From the NCBI GenBank assembly GCA_025617745.1, contig CM046869.1, positions 19,980,994 to 20,044,993 on the forward strand: a stretch of 64,000 bases of DNA. Direction: 5' to 3'. Of the stretch, positions 12,313-24,345 are shown one piece after another (the first letter of the stretch is position 1; each line of letters starts with the position of its first letter). Origin of the DNA: Heliocidaris erythrogramma (Eukaryota > Echinodermata > Echinoidea > Camarodonta > Echinometridae). The notes under the pieces were generated by a model. It did not search any database. It was given only the letters and a program-made list of their open reading frames with translations, and was not told where the DNA came from. Made by a program: the position numbers and the translations under genes.

Positions 12313-15300
12313 ACTGACCCCACCCAACATCTTTTTAACTGTGTATCATATGGAGCATACCATTCTAATTTGTTTGCTCGCTACTCCCCCCCCTTCCCCC
12401 TCCTTCCCCCTCCAATCCTTGTACGAGTCTACATGCAACATCATGAGAATCAGCATCTCATCCCTCTTCTTCAGACTTAATAGTTGTACAAGGTTAATTT
12501 AGGGATGAGAAAGAGATGACAGACCTCTTCCACCAACAATTTCTAATGATAGCGGTGAAATTATTATGTGTCCTTGATGGCAGGAAGCATGTTGTTCAGT
12601 CAGCCAAATATTACAATTAAAATTAATTTCCAATTTATATGTATCATACTACTGTACAAAATTTTTATTCATCTCAACCTGCATGAACATGTACAAGAAT
12701 ACAGATTAACGTAGCCTACTTGTACATGTTATATAGATACAATACTCCCATTTGAAAATCATAGGCGTACAGGCACAAGGGGACCAGAGTCCCTTCTAGC
12801 CAGAATATCAATTATCCTGTTTTTACAATTTGCACGCAAGCGATGGAGGAAAATATGACACTTTATTCTAAAGGATAAAAATTGTTATGTTTTTCATAAA
12901 ATATACTAGATAAGATATAACATTTCATATTCAGGTACCTGGCTGCATGATATGTGGATATTCGTGTACCACACTACCTGAGGTGATATATTGCCCCTTT
13001 GATTTAAAAAAATAGTACATTGTAAATTAGAATTAAGTACTGCTCATTCCGTTGTATACAAACTGTAACAAACAGGTTCAACCTGTACTGACCTCCAAAT
13101 ACCAGGATACCTGTTTCTGGATGAACTTCATTTAATGATCATTTCCGACACCAAACAGGAATTCGCAGGAATATGTCTGGTCAGCTCTTCCACACACAAT
13201 GAACCTGTACTTTCATCTTCCACAGGCAAAAAAGATCTCTGACATTTGTGATGACATTATTTACTGTTTAACAGACCATACTAGTAGAATTCTGAAAGTG
13301 ATCTAGAGTTGTGGTTTTAATTGGAAAGTCTGCATTTAAAAATGAGAATTGTTGATTAGAAGTAATTGTAAGTTTCTCTGTAGTAGATGTATTGTTTTAA
13401 CCAGCAAAATGTAAACAAACCAAATGGAATCTTCCTGGAAAAAACACTGAAAGGCACAACTAACGAACATGTGCTACCAACTGGTGCTTATATGGGACTT
13501 GTATGGGACTACAATGTTTAAAAAAAAAAGGCTATACACAGACGGAGTCAAATACTGTAAACTGATACATAATGTGGACTGAATCGGAAAGAAATTCAAT
13601 TTGAACATATTTATTACATCTTTAATCCACAACATGTAACTTATTGAGTCAAATTTTCTAATCATTGAAGTTTCAGTGAAGTTAAATTTAGAGCCTTTTT
13701 ATAGCAAGCATACAGAATGAGTCTGATTTCTCTGATGTCATGCATTTCTGTGACAATCTCATTGCTCACAGAGAGTGAATGAAAGGACAGAGGTGGAACA
13801 ATATGCAACTTCGTAATTGGCCCATGAGCAACTTTTCGCAAAGGACCTTTCCTTTTTTCATTAGGATAGGCATCTTTTCAAAGAAAGATAATACGTAAGC
13901 TTGCCCGACATACCAACCTACAGAATTCAAACTCTATGAAAGAAAGACATCGTAGACCAGGTGACTAGAATAGCACGTCAATGAACACTTGGGGAAAGCG
14001 CATTGCTTGCAAGTTGGCTATCATTTGGCAGACTTAATTACCAACCATCAATGAACACTTTGTTGCTTTTCAGTGGATTTAATGAAAAGTGTAATTAAAT
14101 GAATATATGAATAATCATTACATCACAGTCGATGCTTATCTCAGTGAATTTTAAACGAACAAGCCAGTTTATGTCAAATGACCTTTATCTGCTCGTGCGC
14201 AAATCCTAATTACGAAATCGCTTATTACTTTCCATGGAATGGCATACATACCTTCTATTTGTTGATTTAAACCCAGATACTTGGACATTCCAGAACTATT
14301 ACCTATACATGCAGACTTTCGTTTGTAGATTGTAAAAGCCTCTGATATAATGGGGGACAAAAGTACTCTGCAGTAGTCACCGGGCACTTCAAAATATACT
14401 ACTCTATGTATTCTGGCAGTGACCGAACTGGGTGTCATTGCACATTTATAATCTCTGACATTCCAGCTATTATTTTTTTTAATTCAGAAATTACCATATT
14501 ATAGGAGAGAGCCTTTTATACGTTTGTATGGGTGACAGAACATGTGTCATATCTGGACACTAGAAGAAAAAAACCCAACTCTGACTGAATAAAGGGTTGC
14601 TGCCCTTGAAATCTGTTTAACGTTCCAGTCCTACAACTGTCCCTGACTGTTGTTTATACATGTAGATCCAAGCCTTTTACTTTTGTATGGGTGACAGAAC
14701 ACACGTTATAAAAGTGTATTATTTGAACACTACAGACTACAAAGAGAGTGATGTCACATCCGCCTATTCATTGTCAAGGGTGCTAGTTTTTAACAAAAGG
14801 ATTTAACAAAAGGAATTTCAAGGAGAGTAGCAAACAAATAGCCCTACAAAACACTATAGCTGGAGGAAGAGGAGGACACTTGCAGAAATTGATCTCATTA
14901 CACCCTTCAATGGTCTGCTCTTGACAGATTATTGGCCAAGTTCACTTCAGCAATGATTTTCTATCTGTGCAGGGCCTACAAAACTTGGAATTATTGTGCA
15001 TTTTGGTACGCCGAATTTTGTCCAAACGAATCAACAACTTATGCTTGACCTTACGAAATGTTACGTCAAACTGTGGCACTTTACACATGAACACGCGGGC
15101 AAATATCATCTAGGCCTTTTTACACCATACCCGTAATAGGCTTTCATGCAGGCCTACATAAATGTGTATGAATGTTGTACATGTATGTCCACAACATTTA
15201 ACATTACTGTTATATTTACAAACAACAAATCATAACTATACAGGTTTATTTTTACATCATTTTATTCTTAGTGCAAGCAAACACATGATCATGATATCAA

Positions 15301-17048
15301 TTTACAAATAAGATGATTCTTGAAAACCAAAGTAAAACTGGTTCCATGACTTCCCTCTTTTTCTGAAAACAAAGATTATACACATCTACAGTGTAGTTAA
15401 GTAATAATCCTGATGATTGTAATGTTGAACTTTTAAGAAGAAAAAAACAAACATGCAGTTTCACAATTCCCCCTTCCAAAGGCATGCCATTCTTAAAAAA
15501 CAAATATCAAATTTTAATCAAAAGCAATGTAAAGCAACTGCCTTTTTATTTTGTTGATAAATATTGGCCAAAAGTGTATATCATTGTAGACCAAAGAAGA
15601 TTGCTTGAAGTGGATAAAATGGACAATAAATCTGCTCTGCAAGGACACTTCCCATTCCATGTAAACACAATGGGAGCCAATGGATTACAGGAGTTCAACA
15701 AACTTTCAATAGCCATTCATGCATGGCTTACAAGTACAGTATTCCAGTTGTCAAATGACAGCGGTGTAGGTACTGCCTATAAGACAAGTAGGCTGCAGGT
15801 ACATGTACATCATACACATAGGTCCTAACTTGCCCAACCACAGAATCAACTGAAAAGCCTAGGAACCAGTGACAATTCTAGATACAGTTCCGCCCGCGGG
15901 CAACGTCACGCCCGAAACAAAGAATGGACGAGACCTGCCCGCGCTTAGACGAAAATCGGACGCGTCCGGTACCCTCAAAGTCAGTCGTGCGTGAATGCGG
16001 AAATACTCGTACATTTGAGGGTACTTGGACTAAAAAATAACGCTACCTCAGGAAGAAAGATTGCGTGGCTTCGTCCGAAAAAATACAGAGTATTTCTCTT
16101 TGTAATAAAAAGGGTTTTATTTAATTTCCCGACAACCATTTAGATATATATGAGGACAATATTAGGAAATAATTTAAGTTGTCGAAGGTGTCGGGAAGTT
16201 CATTTCCGCATCCAAATTTTGGTCCCGACCAAAAATATGGACGCGGAAATTTTGCCCTCTCCGAAAGTGCGGAAACGCCGGGAAATGTTTAGAAGACAGT
16301 GAATAGAATCTTTCGAGATTATGCGGATAGGTTGCTGAATAAACGCGGATCTACTTATTTTACATTCTGCGTCCTGTCTGCGCCCTATTCTTCATATTTT
16401 TAGATAATAAACTGACGTACGCTGAGTTATTGTTTTAGTACCTTTTTTTATATGTTGCCTAGCAAAACGACATCGCAATTTGAGATCGGGATATCCTTTA
16501 TTTTCTTTAAAATTTAACTAGTTGCGCCCGTTTGAAGTCTTAACATTTTGCTTGGAGTTTGGTTTACTTGAAATTCTCTAGATTATGAGGAATCATGAAT
16601 AAAATATAACATTTCTAAAATAGTGAAATGTGCGCCAAGTTTGACAAAAATAATTGTCAGTGGTTTCTTTTTTTCTAGGATGAACACCAGATAAAAGTTT
16701 ATCGAAAGTTTATCCGAATCAGCAAGATTATTGTAAATACGTCTTTTTTTTTTAAAGTGAATTTACTAAATCATGATATATTTTTAAGTGTGTGGTGATA
16801 TATTACAGTGATGTATTTACTTTTTAAAGAAACAAACATGTACAAGAAAGAAAATACAAGAATGAATGTTTTAATGCTGTCATAAAATATTGAAGAACGT
16901 AAACTTTGATCACCACAGTGCTTCATGTTTAATCGTTACGATCGTCGTACATTTTTTTCTGTTATACAGGGGGCATATCTCACACAAGCCCATTACTAAA
17001 TTTTATTTGGGTGGTGTCCTGACTGTCCTTCATATGTCATAATGCATA

Positions 17049-17127
17049 GGGTTCGTTACTCCTACGGTTCGTAATTCCGAAAATTCAATAGACTACATAA
17101 ATTTTCGGAATTACTAACCCTATTTTT
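17049..17127. mobile_element. Foldback repeat of the GTAATTCCGAA family, copy 2
   Basis: A short foldback runs from GGGTTCGTTACTCC and GGTTCGTAATTCCGAAAAT to ATTTTCGGAATTACTAACCC. It shares its termini with the larger copies at 1690 and 21466 but lacks their middle. Confidence 0.5.
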
Positions 17128-17439
17128 TAAAAAGACTTTATGCCTTTCTTTTTTTTTTTTTTTGAATTATGCCGTAGTCATGGTAGTATTAGGGCGTCGC
17201 CTTCTGGCAAGGGGGCTGCTACTGCCATTCACTGCCGTACTGGACTTCTTACAGGAAGCAACGAGGGCTCTGATTATCAATATTTTAATATACGAAACCC
17301 CGTTTTTTCAGGCGTGTGGCCAGGGAGGGGCGGTGGGGGCGGCCTCCCCCTTAAACGTCAACTTAAAAAAAGTGAGAACTCCTTGGAACTCCCCTCCCCG
17401 CATCCACCACTTTTACATACGGTGGAAAGCAGTCCCGGC

Positions 17440-17560
17440 GACGAACTAACTATTTTCCGTCTAAAAGGGTGCTACGAGCCGTTATATTTATCTCCAATTT
17501 GCTATAAAACGTCAGAGCTTCGCGCGGGAGCCCCTCCCGGCACGGTTTTATTAAATCCAG
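17440..17560 (+). repeat. Dispersed repeat (TTTGCTATAAAACGTCAGAGC), copy A
   Basis: Key words are GGGTGCTACGAGCCG and AATTTGCTATAAAACGTCAG. Relatives occur at 18745-18815 (same strand) and, inverted, at 20935-21010 and 62810-62940. Each copy adjoins a G- or C-run. The origin is unknown. Confidence 0.55.
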
Positions 17561-17714
17561 ACTAAGCGGTTGCATTTTTCCTGTCTGAGCTTAATAATGT
17601 ACATGATCTGATAGGCTTGATATTATTTTTATTTTCTGTTTTGTTTCGTGCTTGGAACAAAACTTGCCATACAAACTTGTCCATCCGTCTCGTAATGTAC
17701 ATTAGATCACATTC

Positions 17715-17940
17715 AGAGGTGACGAGAAACAAAATGCATAAATTACTTGCCATGTTCTTCTCGCTCCGCGAAGCCACCGCCCTTTTATGGTGAAACCGAC
17801 ATTTTGCGCGTTATTGTAAGCATGTAAATCATTCTGGTCAAGTGAATGGTGTCGTGTCCTCTTTTCGCCAACGCGCCTTATTCTTTCCACATCTACCGCA
17901 CAAATACCGAATAAAATTGTCATGTCTTATTACTCCTAAT
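17715..17940 (+). repeat. Diverged local repeat, unit 1 of 3
   Basis: The segment starts GAGGTGACGAGAAACAAAAT, passes GAAGCCACCGCCCTTT and CATTTTGCGCG, and ends ATGTCTTATTACTCCTAA. It matches 19048-19270 over its whole length and 18415-18540 over its middle. No reading frame is shared by the copies. Confidence 0.65.
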
Positions 17941-18117
17941 TATCCTGACTCAAACAGAATATAAAATAAAAACATTGAGTCATTTTGATTTGTCACTGGT
18001 GAAAATCATATTTCGCCAGTGATAAATGGCCGATAATAGAGCTTGCATGTAGTCACAGGAAGCAAAGGGACATTTTAAAAATCAATATGAAGTAGCAGAA
18101 TGGAACTCAAATTTCTA

Positions 18118-18412
18118 GAGTGGGGGAGGGGTGGCTGAAAAAAAAATGGAGTAAGGGAGAGGGAGTAGAAAGAGAAGGGTGAACAGAGAGTGAGAGTAGT
18201 GAGAAGCGGGGAGAGGAGAAAAGTGGATGAGATTTTTAAAAACGAAGAAGAGGGGATTCAGGGAGGACGAGAGAGCAAAGACCGAGACAGAACAGATTAC
18301 GAGTATATAAGAAGCAGTGAGAAAGAGAGAAGATTGGGAGGGTGGGGAGCGATAGGGAAAAAACAGAACAGAGAGAGAGTGACCAGCGACCGAGAGAGAG
18401 AGAGAAAATAAC
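18118..18412 (+). repeat. GA-rich tract
   Basis: An almost pure purine stretch (GAGAGAG, GGGAGAGG). The long open frames through it encode only Arg, Glu, Lys and Gly (or Ser, Leu and Pro on the other strand) and are not genes. A second such tract with poly-C and poly-G runs follows at 18550-18745. Confidence 0.8.
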
Positions 18413-18414
18413 TT

Positions 18415-18540
18415 GCGCTCCTCAAAGACACCGCCGCTTGATAGTGAAACTAATTTTGCGCACATTTGTCAATCATTCTGGTTGAGTGCTGGTATTGTGT
18501 TCTGATTTCATCAACGTGCCTTTTATATATACTCATCTCG
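18415..18540 (+). repeat. Diverged local repeat, unit 2 of 3 (partial)
   Basis: Related to the units at 17715 and 19048 through ACACCGCCGCTTGATAGTGAAAC, TTTTGCGCACAT and TCAATCATTCTGGTTGAGTG. It is shorter and more diverged. Confidence 0.55.
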
Positions 18541-18744
18541 ACAAAAAACACCACCCCCCCCCCCCCCCCAAAAAAAAAAAGAAAAGAAAAGGGAGAAGGA
18601 AGAAGAGAGCGACAGAGAGAGGGGAGGGAGAAGAAGCCAAAAACCGAGACAGAAGCAGTGAGAAAGAAAGAGAAGATTGGGAGAGTGGGGGAGGGCAGGG
18701 AGAAAAGTGATATATGGGGGGAGGGGGGGGGGGGGGGGGGGAAA

Positions 18745-18815
18745 CATGTCTACGAGCCGCTACCTTTTAATCAAAATTTGCTATTAAAAGCGTCAGAGCC
18801 CCTCCCGCCATGAAA
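18745..18815 (+). repeat. Dispersed repeat, copy B
   Basis: CTACGAGCCGCTACCTTTTA and AATTTGCTATTAAAAGCGTC match copy A at 17440-17560. The copy directly follows a poly-G run. Confidence 0.5.
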
Positions 18816-19047
18816 TTGGCTAAGCGGCATTTGGAGTAACCAAAGAAACAATTAAGAGCTGTAATGATGTACATGACTTTGTATCTGATAGGCTTATTAT
18901 TTGTATTTTTTTGTTTTGTTTCGTGCTTGAACAAAACTTGCCATATAAACATTTCCAAATCAAACTCCCCCCCCCCCCACCCTCTCGAAAGTGGTTTTGA
19001 AAATCAAGATTTTGTATGTATGTTCATCCGTCTCGTAATGTACACTA

Positions 19048-19270
19048 TTCAGAGGTGACGAGAAACAAAATGCATAAATTACTTGTACTTGCTTTTCGCT
19101 TCGCAAAGCCACCGCCCTTTGGTGGTGAAACCAACATTTTGCGCGCTATTGTAAACATGTCAATCATTCTGGTCGTGTGAATGGTATGTGACCTCTTTTC
19201 GTCAGCATGCCTTTTTCCTTCCACATCTACAGCGCACGAATAAAAAATGTAATGTCTTATTACTTCTAAC
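19048..19270 (+). repeat. Diverged local repeat, unit 3 of 3
   Basis: Full-length relative of 17715-17940: GAGGTGACGAGAAACAAAAT is identical in both, and the ends (TAATGTCTTATTACTTCTAA) also correspond. Confidence 0.65.
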
Positions 19271-20409
19271 ACATAATCGATTTTCTCTCTCTCCTAAATC
19301 ATGCACTTGTATGATAATCTCGGCTGAGTTCACTTTCTCTCTGCTAAAGAAAAACAGTCTGTGTTTCCGCTCTATTTACTGCAGTTTTTTTTTTTTAATC
19401 GTAACTGCCTCTTGTAAAATTAACGCCCAGACAATTCTTTCTTTCCTTCTAAATCACGTACATGTATCATAATGCCGAAAGTTCTTAATTCTGTTTTGAA
19501 ATTTGTATATACTCCTTCCTTTTTACTGGATTAAAAGCGATGGGAACAAAAAAGGCGAATGTGGATATTATTTTACCCTGCTCTAATTATTTTTAAAATG
19601 TGTATCTACGGGTTTCTAAAAGCTAAATTTCTTTTCTTTTCCCCATGTCTGCATGTTACGGAGGTATAGAATCCGCCCCTTTCAAAGAACAAGAATTAGT
19701 GGAGCACCTCCTCGAGACGATTATTTATTTTTTCTTCTCTCTCTCTCTCTCCCCCTATGTCCTTCTAAATCACGCGTTTGTTTTATAATCTCGTTATAAA
19801 TAAAGCTAACTTTCTTTTCTTTTCGGCTGTAATAATCGTTACATAATTGAAATGTATCATCCTAATGTTAAACAGCGGGACGAAGATAAACTGCGTTTAT
19901 ATATAGCTCGAATGTCAACGCTTCACTAAAATAAAAAAAATCATGCACTTGTTTCATAATCTTGAAAAAGATCATTTTTCTTTCTGGTCAAAATGTTGAC
20001 TTCCTTTTCTTTTCGGTTGTTAAAAGAGTTACAGAATTGGACTCTTATCATCATCATGCTAAACAGCGGGATGAAGATGGCTTGCGAGCTGGGACGCAGT
20101 CTATCGTTTCTCTCTGATCTATTTAACTGGAGCTTTAAAAAACAATTCCCTCTCTCCAAAATCCACACCTATATCATAATTTCGAACGCTCTTCATAATT
20201 CTGTTTTGAAAGCTTACATTTACTTTTTGTGAGGGCATTTGAAGAGCAATCCTTTTCAGGGGACATATATCTAGTATGATAATTTTCCAAACGTACGTAG
20301 TAAGAGTAAGAAAGTTCAGAAATTATTTTTTTAACCCTTTCCCAGAACTCCAGCTCCCCTTTACACAATAGACGTGTGTCACCTTTTCATGGCATGGTCA
20401 TTAATCTAT

Positions 20410-21140
20410 CAATGGGTTCCGATTTCTAAGAACTTCCTGTCATAAATTGGAAGGCAGGAGTTTGACACAAGGAGGGGAGTGTCGATACTGAAAAGAAAAG
20501 ATCGTTTTTGTTGTAAATAATGATCAATAATCCATCAATGGACCTCCCGCTTTCTAAGAACCTTCTGTCTTTTTGAGGCGCGGGGGAGGTCGTACATAGT
20601 AATAATTTGTAATTTCTAGCGCCTTTCACTAAAATGCATTCCCTATGAAGGTTTTTTTTTCTTTATTTTTTGTGAGGGGTGGGGGACTTTGACACTGCTT
20701 TATACAGTTTTATGATTATTGATCCTGAATTTAACATCTCATAAGAACCTAGAATAGAGTCTAAGATCAAGTGTACCGTGTTCCCTTGTGAAAAACAGGG
20801 GCGGGGTGCAATACTGCACTGTATAGTTCGACGTCATGACTGCTTTTAACTTGCGCAAATTACTATCGGGCAATACTGCATTGTATGTTACAGGGGTGGC
20901 GTGGGGGGGGGGGGGTCCCACCCGCCACCCCTCCTGCGAGAAGCGCAAAAGCTCTGACGTTTAATAGCAAATTCGAGATAAATACGGTTCGACGCCGGGA
21001 CTGATTTTCAACTGACTTGTGTTTAGACGCTATGATGCATGCACTGCGAAGCGCGAAAACTTCGACGTTTTAGCAGAAAAAGTACTCCGGGGCAATACTG
21101 TACTGTGTGTAACAGGGGTGGTTGCGTGGAGGTGGGGGGG
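20410..21140. repeat. Cluster of short diverged repeats
   Basis: Two adjacent relatives read AATCTATCAATGGGTTCC..TTTCTAAGAACTTCCTGTC and AATCCATCAATGGACCTCC..TTTCTAAGAACCTTCTGTC. Further on, GGCAATACTGCATTGTATG and GGCAATACTGTACTGTGTG each precede an ACAGGGGTGG word and a G-run. An inverted copy of the 17440 family lies at 20935-21010. Poly-G and poly-C runs occur at 20907 and 21137-21183. No gene is seen. Confidence 0.55.
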
Positions 21141-21465
21141 GGGGGTGGTTTCTTTCCTCCAACACCACCCCCCCCCCCCCCCCGCGAAAACTTTTTTTTT
21201 TTGGCCTTGGCGACCACCCCCATCGCACCCACCCCCATCGCACCCACTGGCTGCGCGCCTGCATGGTGATGATCTAAAACAACAGAGATGTCGCTCGTCT
21301 TTATCATAGTATTAGTTCCATAGTAAAATTGAAATGACAAGAAGTTTTCTCTTACTTTTATCTCCAATGCAAAATAGTGCATAGTCGCGGCTGGAAATGA
21401 CGGCATGAATTTTATAGTAGGTCTAATAGTATTTCAGAAAATTCGTTTCATAACTCATCAGGCGT

Positions 21466-21777
21466 GTAATTCCGAAATACAAATTTTCCATAGCAAGGGG
21501 GTTCACAATTCCAAATAAGTGACATATTTTTGTGAAGATTCGTTATTCAGAAGGTTCTTTACGTATCTTTCGAAAACGATGTAGGCTCCATGTAGGATTC
21601 GTAATTACGAAAATATAATATAGCCCTAGAACCGGGTGTCTCCTGTATAAAGCCTATGAGAGTTAAATAATTCAGTAGTCAACGGGTTAAGAACCTTCAG
21701 AAATATAAACATTTTTCTCATTCCCGGAATTATGAACCCCACTTCATTTTCGGAATTATGAACCCAAATCTAGAAAA
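21466..21777. mobile_element. Foldback repeat of the GTAATTCCGAA family, copy 3
   Basis: It starts GTGTAATTCCGAAATACAAA and ends with two inverted words (CGGAATTATGAACCC). Internal sequence CCATAGCAAGGGGGTTCA matches copy 1 at 1690-1934. It directly abuts the satellite array. Confidence 0.5.
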
Positions 21778-22915
21778 TTGGTTCGGCGCATAAATTACAA
21801 AGAATCTACTAACCAAAATATAATGAAACAACAAATAAATTAGAACTATAAGACGCAAAGTACATTTATCGACTTGAAAATGGGTTCGGCGCATAAATTA
21901 CAAAGAATCTACTGACCAAATGAAACAACAAATATATTAGAATTAAGACGCAAAATATATTTATCGAATCGAAAATTGATTTGGCGCGTAACTAATGGAT
22001 AATGTTGAACCCAAATAAAACATGAAATGAATGAAGTATACAACGCAAAATGTTTATATCGGATAGAAAATTGGTTCGGCGCATAAATTACAGAGAATCT
22101 ACTGACCAAATGAAACAACAAATAAATTAGAACTATAAGACGCAAAGTACATTTATCGACTTGAAAATGGGTTCGGCGCATAAATTACAAAGAATCTACT
22201 GACCAAATGAAACAACAAATAAATTAGAACTAAGACGCAAAATATATTTATCGAATCGGAAATTGATTTGGCGCGTAACTAATGGATAATATTCAACCCA
22301 AATATAACATCAAATGGATAAAGTATACAACGCAAAATGTTTATATCGGATAGAAAATTGTTTCGGCGCATAAATTACAAAGAATCTACTGACCAAAATA
22401 TAATGAAACAACAAATAAATTAGAACTATAAGACGCAAAGTACATTTATCGACTTGAAAATGGGTTCGGCGCATAAATTACAAAGAATCTACTGACCAAA
22501 TGAAACAACAAATAAATTAGAACTAAGACGCAAAATATATTTATCGAATCGGAAATTGATTTGGCGCGTAACTAATGAATAATATTCAACCAAAATAAAA
22601 CATGAAATGAATGAAGTATACAACGCAAAATGTTTATATCGGATAGAAAATTGGTTCGGCGCATAAATTACAGAGAATCTACTGACCAAATGAAACAACA
22701 AATAAATTAGAACTAAGACGCAACATATATTTATCGAATCGGAAATTGATTTGGCGCGTAACTAATTGATAATATTCAACCCAAATAAAACATGAAAGGG
22801 ATGAAGTATACAACGCAAAATGTTTTATCGAATAGAAAATTGGTTCGGCGCATAAATTACAGAGAATCTACTTACCAAATGAATTAGATCTATAAGACGG
22901 AAAATACAATATGTG
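21778..22915 (+). repeat. 95-bp satellite array with three-monomer higher-order repeat
   Basis: Twelve monomers can be anchored on the word GGCGC at 21785, 21888, 21983, 22078, 22175, 22270, 22365, 22468, 22563, 22658, 22753 and 22847. The spacings are 103, 95, 95, 97, 95, 95, 103, 95, 95, 95 and 94. Three monomer types are distinguished by their ends: TTTATCGACTTGAAAATGGG (A), TTTATCGAATCGGAAATTG (B) and TTTATATCGGATAGAAAATT (C). They are ordered ABC-ABC-ABC-BC. The last monomer decays into unique sequence. The reading frames across it are by-products. Confidence 0.9.
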
Positions 22916-23475
22916 GGCAGCGGAATTTTCTGTAAATTTTCACTACAAAATTAGAAGCTCGAAAGTTGTTTTTTTGTGTGTCAAAGACATCGGAGCAATG
23001 AGACAAATGAGAAAATAAAGATGATACACAAATCATAAGGATGTTTTGGTAACATCGGCAACACCTTGTCTTTAACGTCTTGAAAGAGAAGGGATATTGC
23101 AGAATTATAAAATGGAATATAAACAAGAGAAAACAAATATGAAACATAAATCAAAAAGATGTCGGACCCGTGCCGTTCTCGCGGCTCATCTCAAACATCA
23201 CGCTTGCACACAAACCCTCGTCCGTACTAGGGCATTTAGACTAGTCCGTTTACCCTAGTACGCCCGAACGCGTTTAGACGAAGTGCTGCCCGCAATGAGG
23301 ACGCGTATATTTAGACGGACGCGTGACGTTGCCCGCGGGCGGGACTGTATGACACAACAAAGCTGAACAACAAAATAGGTTGACTGATACCTTGGCTGCA
23401 CATCACTGAGAAGCTATTGAAAATACTCACAAATCATTTAAAAATTGAAATAAAAATGTAGGCCTAAGCATCTTC

Positions 23476-23655
23476 TTAAAGGGAAAACTCAGCCTGATAT
23501 TAAGTTGGTTTAAAAAAAAAGCAGAAAAAATTGTGTTTGATTGATTACATCTTCAAAATTCATAACTTTCTTATTTCTTATAGGATTTTGCTCAAACTTT
23601 CATTGATCTGCTTCTTTTAAAACCAACTCAATATCAGGGTGGATTTTCCCTTTAA
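23476..23655. mobile_element. 180-bp TTAA-flanked MITE
   Basis: Termini of about 36 bp are inverted repeats: TTAAAGGGAAAACTCAGCCT on the left against TTAAAGGGAAAATCCACCCT reversed on the right. TTAA at each end is the signature target of piggyBac- and Kolobok-type transposases. Family relatives lie at 13-807 and, more distantly, at 39596-40108. Confidence 0.85.
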
Positions 23656-24129
23656 AATGCTGGGGTAAGTGAAAAACATTTCTGGTATTACTATTACACT
23701 ACTTCAAAAGAAACATGGACTCATAATGAGACTACAATACAATGTACAATACAATGTACAATCCATTTCCATTCATTCTCCTTAGAGTGTCCTATTGAAT
23801 AAAAAGTTCGCTAACAGGGTTGTTATGATCCAAAATCCACAAAAGATAAGAATCAAACAAAAGATATTAACTTTAGATGATTTATGATTTAATTTAAATC
23901 TTTACCAACATCAAATATAACAGAATTACAGATTCTAGTTGCAAATACACTACATGTACTTAAACTGGGAAAGACTTACAATTTCTCAGCTGGGAAATTC
24001 CTATTAGTCCAGAATGTTCCTGAAGTGTGTAGTAAGTTGGCTGCTAATCCACAAATATTGAATCCAAACGGTATGTTGTCCAACTGGCAAAAGAAGATTC
24101 CAGATCCAGCCGAGGAATGTCCAAAATAA

Positions 24130-24345
24130 TTCAGGAGGTCATCAATGTCGATAATGATGTCGATGACGATGTCCAAGACGATGGCAATCACAATGTCGAT
24201 AACAGTGTCAACTGCAATCTCGATAATCAATGTCAATGACGATGTTGACCACAATGTCAATAACGATGTCGAACACGACGTCAAATATGTCAAGGATGAG
24301 GTCCAAGATGAAGTCCAAGATGAGGTCCAAGATGATCTCCACAGG
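24130..24345 (+). repeat. 12-bp minisatellite, GATGTC(N)6 type
   Basis: Degenerate 12-base units such as GATGTCGATGAC, AATGTCAATAAC, GACGTC and finally GAGGTCCAAGAT (three nearly exact copies at 24296-24331). Because 12 is a multiple of three, frames stay open on both strands and encode Asp-Val-Xaa-Xaa repeats. No start, splice or domain evidence supports a gene. Confidence 0.75.

Larger units (their letters stand above)
15885..23347. mobile_element. Candidate 7.46-kb element bounded by 27-bp inverted repeats
   Basis: The left end starts CAGTTCCGCCCGCGGGCAAC and the right end, reversed, starts CAGTCCCGCCCGCGGGCAAC. Over 27 bases 26 match. A TA dinucleotide lies immediately outside each end (15883-15884 and 23348-23349), as expected for TA-targeting DNA transposons. 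Subterminal TTAGACG words occur near both ends. The inside is compositionally unlike the flanks. It has CpG-rich ends, GA-rich tracts, three diverged copies of one repeat, a cluster of other repeats and a satellite array. No transposase was recognised, so it would be non-autonomous or composite. The alternative is two independent solo copies of a short element flanking unrelated DNA. Confidence 0.5.

Noticed and set aside
17140-17565. 141-residue plus-strand frame
   Set aside because: Starts in a T-run, crosses repeat-family sequence and overlaps another open frame. No domain seen.
18115-18813. Overlapping Arg/Glu/Lys- and Pro/Leu-rich frames
   Set aside because: Produced by GA-rich tracts and poly-C or poly-G runs. 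Frames are open on both strands as expected for two-letter sequence.
21778-22915. CRISPR-like array
   Set aside because: Whole 95-bp monomers repeat without unique spacers, and the surrounding DNA is clearly eukaryotic.
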